DNA from: Coprinellus micaceus
Lineage: Eukaryota; Basidiomycota; Agaricomycetes; Agaricales; Psathyrellaceae
DNA length: 64,000 nucleotides
Assembly: GCA_951394405.1 (NCBI GenBank)
Contig: OX596344.1
Location: 2,542,001-2,606,000 of the forward strand
Direction of reading: 5' to 3'
Positions within the stretch are counted from its first letter, which is position 1. The number at the start of each line of letters is the position of its first letter. This document shows positions 43,658 through 54,000 of this stretch, one piece after another. The position numbers and the translations under genes are program-made. The notes below the pieces were generated by a model, which saw only the letters and a program-made list of their open reading frames with translations, did not search any database and was not told where the DNA came from.

Positions 43658-44962
43658 ATGATACCCCCGCTCCACCTTTGGGCGGTCCTTCTGCTGCTTG
43701 TTGGACTCTTGGCCCCTAGTACTGATGCTCTCTATCTTCTTCGAAAGCGGTACGGGAAACTAATCCCCGCTGAAACGTGCCCAAACTGACACCAAGGCCT
43801 TCAGTGCAACAGTATGCAATGGACGATCCGAACTGTGCGACCGCCGCTACGGAAATACAACCTTCTTGACGGCACACAACTCGTTCGCGTTCAGCTCCAA
43901 TCCCCTTGCTCGTGAGCCACTGGCATCCCGCTTCCCAATCGTCGGCGTGGCCTAATGCCAAGGATAGTCGCCCGGAATCAGGTCGTCGACATTCCTTCTC
44001 AAATGAACATCGGTGCTCGAGTCCTCCAAGGACAGGCGCATATGGTGAACGGGAAGTTGCGTTTTTGCCATACGAGTCCGTCTTTCCGCTCCCTGATTCG
44101 GTGATTACCCACTGATATCTGTCTTCAGGCTGCGTACGTATCTGCACAGTTGTGGCTACTCGGCTCTGCCGAATTTATGAACCTACAGATCCTCTTCGAT
44201 GGCGGCCTCGTCCTCGACTACGTTAAGAAGGTCAAGACTTTCCTCGACGCAAACCCTTACGAAGTCTTCACCTTCATCTTCACCAACCCCGACCGAGCCT
44301 CCATTCCGGACGTCTGGAAGCCGATCTTTGATGAAGCAGGAATCACCCCAATGGCATACGTCCCACCAAGTCGCCCTATGAAGCGAAACGACTGGCCCAC
44401 CCTTCGCAATCTCCTCGACACGAACAAGAGGGTCATCATATTCCTCGACGCTGGCGCGGATGGCTCTGCTGGAGCAGCGGTTGATTTTATTTTGCCTCAG
44501 TTCCAGATGGTGAGCCAGTTTGCAACCAGTTTGCGGCTTGTTTGACATAGCTGACTGCCGCTGTACATAGGTTTGGGAAGACCCCTTCTCTCCTACCGAC
44601 TCGAACTTCCCTTGCAAGATCGACAGGACAGCTGGGCCTCTGGGAAACGACGACCACCTACACCTCATCAACCACAACTTGAACAGAAAGGTTATCGGGG
44701 ACATTCTTATTGCCGATTTCGCCACCGCCTCATCAACGAACACTGCGAACAAGTGCGTGAAAGTTCACCCCAATCCATTATGTCCTAATGAACGTCGTGC
44801 AAACGCCCCGTACTGACAACTTCCCTCATCCTTTCCAGGATTATCGCTCACGCGAATGGCTGTGCGCCACTCTCCCAAGGACGAGCACCGAACTATGTTC
44901 TTCTGGACTTCATTAACGTTGGGGAAGGCAAGAAAGCTGTAGACACGCTGAACGGGTTCTGA
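43658..44962 (+). CDS. Secreted PLC-like phosphodiesterase 2
   Basis: Model: join(43658..43749,43805..43911,43968..44075,44129..44133,44189..44509,44571..44752,44839..44962), 312 residues. A signal peptide (LHLWAVLLLLVGLLAPSTDA) is followed by CNGRSELCDRRYG, LTAHNSFAFSSNPLA, GARVLQGQAHM, KLRFCHTSC, LFDGGLVLDYVKKVKTFLD, FTFIFTNPDRA, LINHNLNRK and YVLLDFINVG, the same core as the neighbour at 41294. The 5-base exon at 44129-44133 (GCTGC) supplies Ser-Cys after CHT, at the same place as in paralogue 1. Two introns of paralogue 1 are missing here. The donor before the microexon (GTCCGT) is weak. There is no hydrophobic tail after DFINVGEGKKA, so the protein is probably soluble and secreted. Phosphodiesterase activity is inferred from the family. 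Confidence 0.85.
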
Positions 44963-45459
44963 AGGCCATATCAGCCCTTCTGCGCAGCACAAGACTGTCT
45001 TATACCATTATCTTTAGCCATATCTATGAAAGGTGCAGTGCAGTCCGAGCTTCTGAGAATCATCGTGCCTATAGCATCGCCCCTTCATGAATGCCATTTC
45101 GAGCGAAAGTATGCTTGGCACCAAATAAAATGCACCTTTCGTGTACAGCCATATCGGGCATGGCAACCCGTTTACCTATGACATCGGTTCTAGTCCCCTG
45201 CATTCCCTCACCTCGTGTCCTCGATGGTCTGGATATAGGATGCCCGTTGGCCAGGTTTTTTCACTGCGCAGCAGCCTTCAGCTAGTGCCTTGGCGATGCC
45301 GATCCGGGACAAGCAAAGCAAAGCAAGTATTCGGCTGCCTTGGACCAAGGTATTTAAAGACATGATGCCAGCCTCACGGATGTATATCTAGGCTTCTGCC
45401 AACCCCCGATCGCCCACCTTTCCTTGTCGCCGGACCTCAGGCCTCACTCACGATTAACG
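44963..45459. other. Intergenic; nothing recognised
   Basis: Spacer between the second PLC-like gene and the small membrane-protein gene. A TATTTAAA stretch near 45350 may serve the latter's promoter. Confidence 0.4.
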
Positions 45460-46463
45460 ATGCCACCCATCCCAGCGTCTACCCCCCTGGCACACTACGA
45501 GGAACTCATGACCTCCGAGAAGGGCTATCCTGTGACATCCAGCCCCTCCATTCACAATCTCCCGCCTCGCACCACGAAGCAGGACGACTGCGAATCTGGG
45601 AGCCTATTCCACTCACACTCTCCTGCTTGCTCGCACCACCACCAACATGACTCCCAATGGAATAACAGCAGCAAAGCCTCCTGCGCACGCCGCTTCCTCA
45701 TCCCCATCCTCTTCATCATCCTCACTCTCGGGGTGCTGACGACCATCGGGTGCGCAGGCGGCGCATCGGGATACCTACCCAGCTGGGCTAGCTCGTTAGG
45801 ATTGAGTTCGGCAGCGGAGTCTGGGAGTGGGGCCATCGAGAGCCTCATTAAGCGCGCGGGGGAGGCCGCGGCTGACACTGGTAGTGGAGGAAATGTTTTC
45901 GTTGAGAAGAAGTGTACGTCCACCTTCTCCTGGCTATGAGATGGTACGGATGGCTTAATGGCTCCCTTGATAATATTCGATCGCTTCTTTTGCCTCACGG
46001 TACCTCTTACTCCCTTCCCTAATGCCGCTGCCCGGGAATCTGGCTAACCGATCATGCTAACTCATCGATTCGGCTCATGAAGACTATCTGATTGCTATCT
46101 TCGTCGGACTTGTCGTCGTCGTCATCTTGGGTATCATGCTTAGCGCGTGGTGTTGCAAAGGTCCGTTCCATACCTCGTTCTTTCGCTAGGGAGCTTGAGC
46201 TCCTTAGGCTCTGTCTATGCTCCCCGACCACTGTTCGCGAGGCTAACTCACCCTCGGCTTTCCTCGATTTAGGTGTCTTCCAGAATCCGTTGTGCTGCCC
46301 GTGCTATCTCTGCGCGTGCTGTGGAGGCTTGGGTACGTTATTCGCTTTTCGCTCGGGTGAAGCCCTTTGATTGATTGTGGTCCGGGATACAGCTTGCCTG
46401 GAGTGCATCGGGTGCGGGCTATGTGCGGAAGGGTTCGAGCAAGTTGCGACGGACGGCTACTAG
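45460..46463 (+). CDS. Small two-span membrane protein with Cys-rich tail
   Basis: Model: join(45460..45913,46083..46160,46273..46332,46393..46463), 220 residues, all junctions in phase. The N-terminal 75 residues are polar with a His/Ser cluster (SPACSHHHQHDS). A first membrane span lies at about 79-98 (FLIPILFIILTLGVLTTIG), a Ser/Gly-rich loop follows, and a second span lies at about 154-174 (LIAIFVGLVVVVILGIML). After it comes a dense Cys tail: WCCKG, PLCCPCYLCACCGG and CLECIGCGLC. The family was not recognised. The Cys motifs could be palmitoylated, bind metal, or form disulfides, depending on topology. Intron-exon structure and splice consensus are good, so it is very likely a real gene. 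Confidence 0.75.
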
Positions 46464-46545
46464 AAGGGAAATTGGCGGTCGTACGAGTTTGATGAAGTTT
46501 CAAACCGAAAAACGACGTTTCGGAATGTGTATTGACAGGGCATAG

Positions 46546-47927
46546 CTACAATTCTTCCTCGACGAATAGATCCTCTTTCGCAAATGGAAACCCGAGGTGG
46601 TCCTTGAACGCCACGCCGTGCTCACTCCAGTGCTTCGCTATCTTATCCAATTCTTCAGGCGTGTCCCTGAGACGATCCACGTCGACCTCTTCCAAGAGCT
46701 TTATGGTATGTAGGTTCGGAAATATATACTTCCATCGAAGCTTAAGCGCCCGCTCCCACCCATTGCTGTGTGTGCCGTGGTAGTGATTGAAGAGGGTCAG
46801 GCCAAGGGTCGTGATTCGGGGCATACTGATTGCCGTATAGACTTTGGCGATCGTAGGCGATGTGATCCACCTCCGTGTGTACACCAGATGCACTTCCTTT
46901 AGCTGGGGGCAGGCGCGGGCCACCTCTATCAACAGGACCCTTAGGAACTTGTGAGGGGCCAGGCGTATTGTGGTCAAGCGGCTTCCATGAACGGCAAGGA
47001 ATTTTGTAAGACGGGGAAGATTTTCGTTGATTTGTGGGTAGTAGGGGAATGTCAGGAATTCGAGGTTTGGGAAGACTGCTGACGGCACATATGCCAGTAC
47101 GTCAACGTGGTTCTGCCTTAAAACCCAGTGGCTGAGGGAAGAGTAAATTCGTCCTTCCCATAGGGAAGATTCCCCAGGCTCCATGTCAATATTGTAAAGC
47201 ATGTGAAAGGTCTCGAGTTTGGGGTGGCTATCGAAGAAGTTGAGCAAAGCGGGGACCGGTATTCTGACGTCGGGGTCAATGGCGTCTCTTCTCCAGTGGA
47301 AGTGCCGGAGCTGTGGCGATAATACTTGCAGTGCAGCTAGCGGGGATACATCTGGGGAGGTCCTGACGCTGAGTACTTCGAGGTTGAGCAGCTTCGAAAC
47401 CAGTTGAGTAACCCCACTCCCAGTGAGCTCGGGATAGTCCTGACTTTCTTCGATGCCATCCAAGAAAGCAAGGTCCAATCGCCGCACGAACGCGCCCAAT
47501 TGTGTGCTTCCATTGTTCGAGGATGGGTTGCGGTGGTTAGGTGGTCCCGACGAAGGCGAGGAGTTGAGCGTACGAAGTAGCAAGCTGAGTTGTCGGCGCT
47601 TCCCCCCCTCGTCGCTTTGGGGACTCGAGATTATTATTCGCTCGTAAAGGAGAGGCGTAGCGATGGCATTCCAATGTCGCGAGACTCCGCAAAGCGCGAG
47701 TTTTATTGCCTAGGTGGATCATACTCCATTAGGGATACGCTAAAGCTGTGTATAGAAGAGAGGGCACCAACCAATGACTCCCTATAGCGTTGGTACGGTG
47801 GCCTCGATACATCCCTTCTTGTTCCGTGATAATCTTGTACGAAGCACACCAACGGGTCCGACACTTCTGTCGCGATTCCAAAAATCTTGTGCCAAATTTC
47901 GCTTGGGGTTTCCAGGTATGCTGTCAT
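46546..47927 (-). CDS. F-box/LRR-like protein FB1
   Basis: Model: complement(join(46546..47709,47772..47927)), 439 residues. The N-terminal exon encodes an F-box-like ETPSEIWHKIFGIATEVSDP. After the intron come LCGVSRHWNAIATPLLYERI and LGAFVRRLDLAF, then LRR-like strands (LEVLSVRTS, LRHFHWRRD, LETFHMLYN, SHWVLRQN, LEFLTFPYYP, LTTIRLAPH, LKEVHLVYTRRW, ITTLGLTLFN and LHTIKLLEE). Family members FB2-FB4 to the right share length, single intron and all motifs; FB1 is closest to FB4. The donor is GTTGGT, weaker than in the paralogues. It is separated from the others by the retrotransposon at 48143 and a PLC-like gene. Probably a variable substrate receptor of an SCF ligase; no target can be inferred. 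Confidence 0.8.
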
Positions 47928-48126
47928 ATCCTTGTGCGAAGCCAGGCGTTAAAACAAGGCCCGTCCAAGGATTCCAATACCAGGGGTCGAGGATGGTGGC
48001 TTCAAGTTGGATCTGCAATGCCAAACAACAACAAATATCCACCCATACGCTCCCCCAGAGGTCGAAAGCGAGTACGAGGGGACCTGCTCGTGCTGGAAAG
48101 GTTGAAAAGGGAGGTTCTCCTGCGCC

Positions 48127-48142
48127 TAGAATTAGCCAGTCC
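48127..48142 (+). repeat. Target-site duplication, left copy
   Basis: TAGAATTAGCCAGTCC occurs here and again at 56788-56803, exactly flanking the non-LTR retrotransposon. The 16-bp copies are identical. Confidence 0.95.
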
Positions 48143-48694
48143 CCGGGGGGCTCCTTGATCCGTAACCACCACCACTGGGTTGCTTCCCACGGTCGAAAGA
48201 CGTGGGCGAGGACTGGATACAACGACGAGCAGGGGAGACGAGGCACATAGAGGCCTCGGAGGACCCCACTGCTCGCCCTGGGCCTACGGGCTGCCCCCCA
48301 GCGAGGCGAACGACGAAAGTCAAGGGAGAAGGGCACAAAGTGGACCTCCCCGCCCGCTGTACCAAATAGACCGGCTGATAGCCCACCCTGGTCGAAACAA
48401 TAAAAGTGTTTTCAAAATCTAAAGTGGATACATGAGACGAGAAAGGAGTCGATGGCAGTAAGGTGACTAGGAGAAGAAGGACGCTGAGACGACAACGACC
48501 AGCTACTAGTACTAAGTCAAAGCAAACAGCGCCGTTGTCCGTATAGATCACGTGAACCAAGGAAATAAGGTTTCGGGGAGTCCCAGCAAAACTGCATAGC
48601 GAAATACCGGCAAAAACGGCTGGTCGGAGTCCACAGAAGGTCACCACAGAGAAGAAATTCTGTGACCCACCTTACCCCCGAGCACAATCTCACG
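48143..48694 (+). other. LINE 5' untranslated region / internal promoter
   Basis: These 552 bases precede the first gag-like start codon. As LINEs must carry their promoter downstream of the transcription start, it is presumably here. No specific motif was identified; the region opens with a C/G run (CCGGGGGGCTCC). Confidence 0.6.
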
Positions 48695-49105
48695 ATGTCC
48701 AACAACACCGAGAACCTCGCAAACAGCACGACCCAAAAGCAGGCGTCAACCACCCTTGGTGACGATGCCTCTGTACCCGTGACCACCACTACCACCAGCG
48801 CCGGGAAAAAACGCCCCTCCACAGACGCGTCCCAGAACCCCCATGGCTCGAAGGCGACAGATGTGAAGGCAACCCCCAAAATACGAAGGACTTGGCAGTT
48901 CACGGACCCCGCGAGACTGCCAGCAGGCTCCCCCAGTATCACCGACCACGCCCTGAAAGCCGAGATCGAGGCCGCAAGGCAATACGGAAAGCCATCCCCG
49001 ACCAAGAGTAGCAAGAAGCGAGACCAGAAGAAGCTGGGTGAACTGAGGAAAAAAGCAAAGGAGGCCGAGGTACGCTACAGCCCTGAGTCGGCCCAAGAAG
49101 AGTAG
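48695..49105 (+). CDS. LINE ORF1, first segment (basic, disordered)
   Basis: 136 residues from ATG 48695. The sequence is Thr/Ser-rich at the start and strongly basic later (KSSKKRDQKKLGELRKKAKEA), as expected for an RNA-binding N-terminus of a gag-like protein. It stops at TAG 49105, and the next segment begins at ATG 49110 in another frame. Either the two are one ORF1 split by a small frame change in this copy, or they are translated by reinitiation or frameshifting. Other copies of the element would decide this. Confidence 0.65.
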   Translation: MSNNTENLANSTTQKQASTTLGDDASVPVTTTTTSAGKKRPSTDASQNPHGSKATDVKATPKIRRTWQFTDPARLPAGSPSITDHALKAEIEAARQYGKPSPTKSSKKRDQKKLGELRKKAKEAEVRYSPESAQEE

Positions 49106-49109
49106 ACTA

Positions 49110-50675
49110 ATGAGAGCATTCCTCCCCAAGATCGAGGAGCAGGACATGGAGATCTCCGAAGAGGAAGGGCAAGGCCGTATCGAGCAGCCTAACTTCGGAA
49201 GAGCGTCCCCCGCCCCTGAGGCGCCTGAAGGAAGCCAGAGCGCCCCGTCCACGGTCGCCACCGAGCCCACCATCACCCAGACCGCTGCACCAATCAACAA
49301 AACCAGCCAGCCCGTGATCTCCGCTGCCACCCAAGAGCAGGGAGGCAAAGGAGGCCGGAAGGAGAGAGCTGGGAAGAGGGACGAGGATAGAGATACGGTT
49401 ATGGGAGAGCCCGAGGACCATGCACCCACCCCGCACGGACCCCAACATGTAGGATCCACATCCCCCCCTCAGTACGACAACGAAGGCGGCAACTTCGACC
49501 ACTATTCGGACAACTACACCCCCCTCTCCCCCAACCGCCACGACCACTATAACCAGGAGGAAAGAGACTATTCCATGGGCGGAGAGGAGGGCTCGGGAGA
49601 GGATGACCGTTACCAGGACGAGGACGGTGACCCGGAACTCTCGGACGATGACCGTGCCAATAGCGAGAGCGACGAAGAGTACTCCCCCCCACCTGCCAGG
49701 AATGACGTCCTCCAAGTCGAAAAGCCCTTCCCCAACTACCGCCCGACTCCCGGCCTCCTCCTCGCCTTCTACAATGAGGAAGGGAGAGAGCTGATCAAGA
49801 GGGAAAAAGGTGTGCTCAAGGCGATCCACTTCCTCGGCAACGACTTCCCCCAAGCTTGCCCCACCAAGAAGAGAGATAACGTCACTGACACCGTCTACAC
49901 CACTCTCAACACGGACGCCGAGGGGGTCGAAATCCTCGAGGCCCAACCCGACCGCAACCTCGCAGCACGAACCCTGGGCCAGATCGAAGGGTCACCGGGC
50001 ACGGCCTATGTCAGCTACGACATCACCAACGTGCAGAGAAGGACCCTCAGAGCCCAACCCGTCCTTAACCAGACTAGGATGACGGTGTACACCATCACCA
50101 ACCCACTCAAAAATGGCTTCTTTGCCACCTTTCTGGACGGCCCGACGTCACGCATGGAAGTCACCACTAGGAACATGACGAAGATCCTGGACGCCTATGC
50201 GAAGAAGCTTCCCCAACACGCTGGTGTCGTCCACGTCCTCCGTGAATTCCACGACAACCTCGACATCGAAGGCGAGTACACCGACAAGAAGGGGTTCACG
50301 GCCCTCAACGAGATCCTCTGCGCTAGAGGGAGTGTCTCCAAGCACGCCGACGTCATCACGAAGGAGTGGATCCTCTGCTGGCTCTATTCCCCTACCCGGA
50401 GCATCGAGGGAGAGCTCAAATGGATCAACGTGCTGAGGAAGGTTACCATCGAAATCAAGCACGTCGGCAAGATCAATGAACGCCCCGCCCCCATACGATT
50501 CTGCGCCTCCTGCCTACTGAATGATCACACCGCAAACTACTGCCCGTACTTGGAGGTCGAAGGATGGCGCGCGAACCCCCCTCTCCCATCTGTGAGAGGT
50601 AGTAGGAGTTCCAGGGGACAGGGTGTTCGAGGGCGAGGCTTCAACATCACCAGAGGCAGGGGCAGGGGTACCTAA
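49110..50675 (+). CDS. LINE ORF1, main gag-like segment with zinc knuckle
   Basis: 521 residues. The first 200 are acidic and low in complexity. A folded central region follows (residues about 200-440, with FLGNDFPQACPTKKR and VLREFHDNL). Near the C-terminus is one CCHC zinc knuckle, FCASCLLNDHTANYC, fitting C-x2-C-x4-H-x4-C, then an Arg/Gly-rich tail (GRGFNITRGRGRG). This is the usual make-up of LINE ORF1 nucleic-acid-binding proteins that coat the RNA. Start and stop are clear, but the true N-terminus may lie in the preceding segment (48695-49105). Confidence 0.8.
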   Translation: MRAFLPKIEEQDMEISEEEGQGRIEQPNFGRASPAPEAPEGSQSAPSTVATEPTITQTAAPINKTSQPVISAATQEQGGKGGRKERAGKRDEDRDTVMGEPEDHAPTPHGPQHVGSTSPPQYDNEGGNFDHYSDNYTPLSPNRHDHYNQEERDYSMGGEEGSGEDDRYQDEDGDPELSDDDRANSESDEEYSPPPARNDVLQVEKPFPNYRPTPGLLLAFYNEEGRELIKREKGVLKAIHFLGNDFPQACPTKKRDNVTDTVYTTLNTDAEGVEILEAQPDRNLAARTLGQIEGSPGTAYVSYDITNVQRRTLRAQPVLNQTRMTVYTITNPLKNGFFATFLDGPTSRMEVTTRNMTKILDAYAKKLPQHAGVVHVLREFHDNLDIEGEYTDKKGFTALNEILCARGSVSKHADVITKEWILCWLYSPTRSIEGELKWINVLRKVTIEIKHVGKINERPAPIRFCASCLLNDHTANYCPYLEVEGWRANPPLPSVRGSRSSRGQGVRGRGFNITRGRGRGT

Positions 50676-51028
50676 GATGACGGAGGTACTCATGGGGTCA
50701 ATGCCACCTCGGCGTAACATAGAGAAGCGAGATCGTACCAGGTAGACGTACCGCATGTATTCTAGTGACAGTAGAAATTCACCCTCTTCGTGCCCCGATA
50801 CGATCCCAGACTGAGAACTGAAGAGGAGGAACCGAAGGAGGGAGACGACGAGACCAATGCCAAGCCCAGAGAGAAGAGCAGCCCTCTGATACAGGCGACA
50901 CTCATGGGTGCGGTAGGGCAGGGCGAAGACCGAGCGTGCATCACCATCCACGCAACGTCGCTGAAGCCTTGTCTATAGGTGGTGTGAACGGCCTGTGAGT
51001 CGTCGACGGATGTCCGACTCAAACTCTC
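50676..51028 (+). other. LINE inter-ORF region
   Basis: 353 bases separate the ORF1 stop from the ORF2 start. The frame 50790-50978 is open but short and acidic, with no recognised domain. How ORF2 is translated across this gap is not visible. Confidence 0.5.
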
Positions 51029-54000
51029 ATGAGTACAATTATTTTTACCTGTCCAGCCGAGAACGCCGGGCGACTCGGCACGGTGCCTACTATCAGTAAC
51101 GGAGAACAGCGAAACCCCGGAGGTGGAGGAGACACGGTGAATAATGCCAACCATGGGTCCGATGAGACCCCCGGGGGGTACGGACAAATTGAATGGGTCT
51201 ACGAAAACCCATCTTCCCTCATGAGGGAAGGGGGAGGGGGGAGTACACAATGTCAAAGTACGAACCCCAACATAAATGCGATCCCTACTCGCGCCAAATT
51301 CGTAGACGGCGCAGGAAACCCCATCCACGCCACGGTTCCAAACCAGGCATTAGGAATGGAACACCGTGACGGAAACGGGGAGAGGGCCGCAGACCGGCAG
51401 ACACCTATGAGCGCCCACAACAGGAACACAGCCCCATTAGAGCGACCGACGACAACGACGCAAGGAGAAACTCAGTGCGGAAGAGGAGGAGGACGCGAAA
51501 GTGGGGACTCGAACCACAACACTGGAGAGGGAAGCCCAGGGTGTGAAGCTGGGACACCCGAGAACCCGGGATCCCAGCCCCCCCAACCAGAAGAAAGAAG
51601 GAGTAAGAACAAGAAGAAGTCAAGGGCAGCACTAAAAGTAGCCACCCTAAATATGAGGGGAGGGGGAGTGGTAACAGGCCCTGAAGCGAAATGGAGTGCG
51701 ATAAACGCATTGATGAGAGATGAAAGCATCAATGTACTCGCACTCCAAGAAACGCATCTAACGCAAGAAAAGGTAGACACACTACAGACGCTGTACAAGC
51801 GCATGAAAATCCTGTACTCTCAAGACCCAGTGAACCCCACAGGGAGGGGGGGAGTAGCAGTGGTCGTAAATAAACACAACACAAATTGGGTAGAAATAGA
51901 AGCTGAGGAAGTAGTCGCAGGACAGGCACTAAACGTGGGCATCAAAGGGAACTCAGACTCGAAACTACGAATAATGGCAACCTACGCACCATCAGGAGAC
52001 GACACAGAAAATGCGAATTTCTGGACAGCGATCAAAGATGGGTGGAGCCGAAGACGACACAAGAAACCTGACATCCTGCTTGGAGACTTGAACATGGTCG
52101 AGAGCAGATTAGACAGATTCCCAGCGAGAACGGAGAGGCAATTGGTACTTGACTCCTTCGATGAGATGAAACGATCCGGAAACCTGATTGACGGCTGGAG
52201 ATCTGCGAACCCGGGGAAGAGGGGTAAATCCTTCACATCAGCACCCCACCAGGACACCAGAGTGCAATCGATGGCTCGTCTGGACAGAATATATGTAAGG
52301 GAGGAACTCATGAGGAGATGCGACGAGTGGCGCATATCCATACCGGGAATCCGAACCGATCACGACCTAGTCTCCATGATCGTGACCCCTAAGGACACCC
52401 CATTCATAGGCAAGGGGAGAAGCACGATGGCTCCCTTCCTGATCGAATACCCGGAGTTCAAGAAAACGGTCAGAGAAAGGACGAGACACCTTGAGAGAGA
52501 AATGGAATCCCTGGATAGAGAGGCTAGATCCGAAGCGAGGAATGTACAAACACTGTGGAGAGAATTCAAGGCAGATTTGATGAACGAGGGAAAGGACTTT
52601 GCGAGAAGACGTACCACAGTTATGAACAAGGAAATAGAACTATGGGAAGGAAGGAGAGAAAAGATCCTATCGCTTGGGGAACAAGAGATGACAGGAGATG
52701 AAGCCGCAACTCTGGCAGAGGTCGAAGCAAACCTAAACACCCTATATGCAATCCGGACAGTGAGAAAATCAACCTCGACGACAGCAAAGATACATGCAAT
52801 AGCAGAGAGGGGGACGGCGATGGACTACCTAGCGAACAGGGAAATCAAACCCCGCGACACAATACTGAGGCTGAAGAAGCCGTGTGACGGCCCAACAAGA
52901 TATGCGACGACGTCGCGCCAGATGGTCGAGGTGGCGACACAACACCACGAAACGCTCCAAGAGAAGTACGAACATAATATGACGGAGGAGGAGATAGCGG
53001 CCACCCAAGAAAGAGAAGTGAACGCCATCGACAAAAGCATAGAAGAGGACGAAGCTAAAGAGATGGGAAAGAACTTCACGAAGGAAGAAGTGAAAGAGTC
53101 AGTAAGGCTTGCAGCAACTGGGAAAGCGGCTGGGCTTGACGGGATACCCGCAGAAATGTGGAAATACCTCATGCGGGAACATGATGAATATGAAGAGAAG
53201 AAAGGAAAGGGGGAACAGCCAGAGAAAGTAGCAGATATAGCGTCAATAATGACAAGGCTGTATAACGATATAGCCCAACATGGAGTAGCACAGAACACCA
53301 ACTTTGCAGAGGGCTGGATGTGCCCCCTATACAAGAAGGGGGACAAGGCAGATATAGGAAATTATAGGCCGATCACAGTTCTGAACACGGACTACAAAAT
53401 AATGACGAGGGCGATGTCAGACAGGCTAGCGAATGTAATACACAAACTGGTACACCCCGACCAGGCGGGGTTCATAAAAGGGAGGTCAATATTCGACCAG
53501 ACAGACCTCATAAGACTCACCCTAGAGACGGGGGAGAGCGAGAACAAGAGGGGTGCTGTGGTATGTCTGGACCAAGAGAAGGCCTATGATAAGATAAGAC
53601 ACGACTTTCTGTGGAAAACACTGGACAAAATGGGTATACCCAAGGAGTACACCCAGACGATAAAACACCTATACGAGAGTGCTGAGACGTCGGTTATCCT
53701 GAACGGGGAAATAGGGAGGAAATACAAGATAACGAGGGGAGTTAGGCAAGGTGACCCACTCTCCTGCCTACTCTTCAACCTCGCAATAGAATCCCTGGCA
53801 ACGAGCATAAGGAAATCAAGCCTCAAAGGACTCAAATATGAGGGAGTTGAGAAGAGAACACTATGCAACCTGTTTGCGGATGACACGACAGTTTTCCTGA
53901 GTGAGGAAGATGACTTTGGGACACTCCTGGAGATCCTTGAACGGTGGTGCGAAGCCTCGGGAGCAAAGTTCAATATACACAAAACACTGGTGATACCAAT

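Noticed and set aside
48019..48158. Small open frame at the LINE target site, considered as a gene disrupted by the insertion
   Set aside because: With the element removed the frame ends at once in TGA, and it has no motif or splice support.
48746..49946. Long open frames antisense to LINE ORF1 (to 237 and 279 codons)
   Set aside because: They mirror the biased composition of ORF1, have no domain, and lie opposite an annotated coding region.
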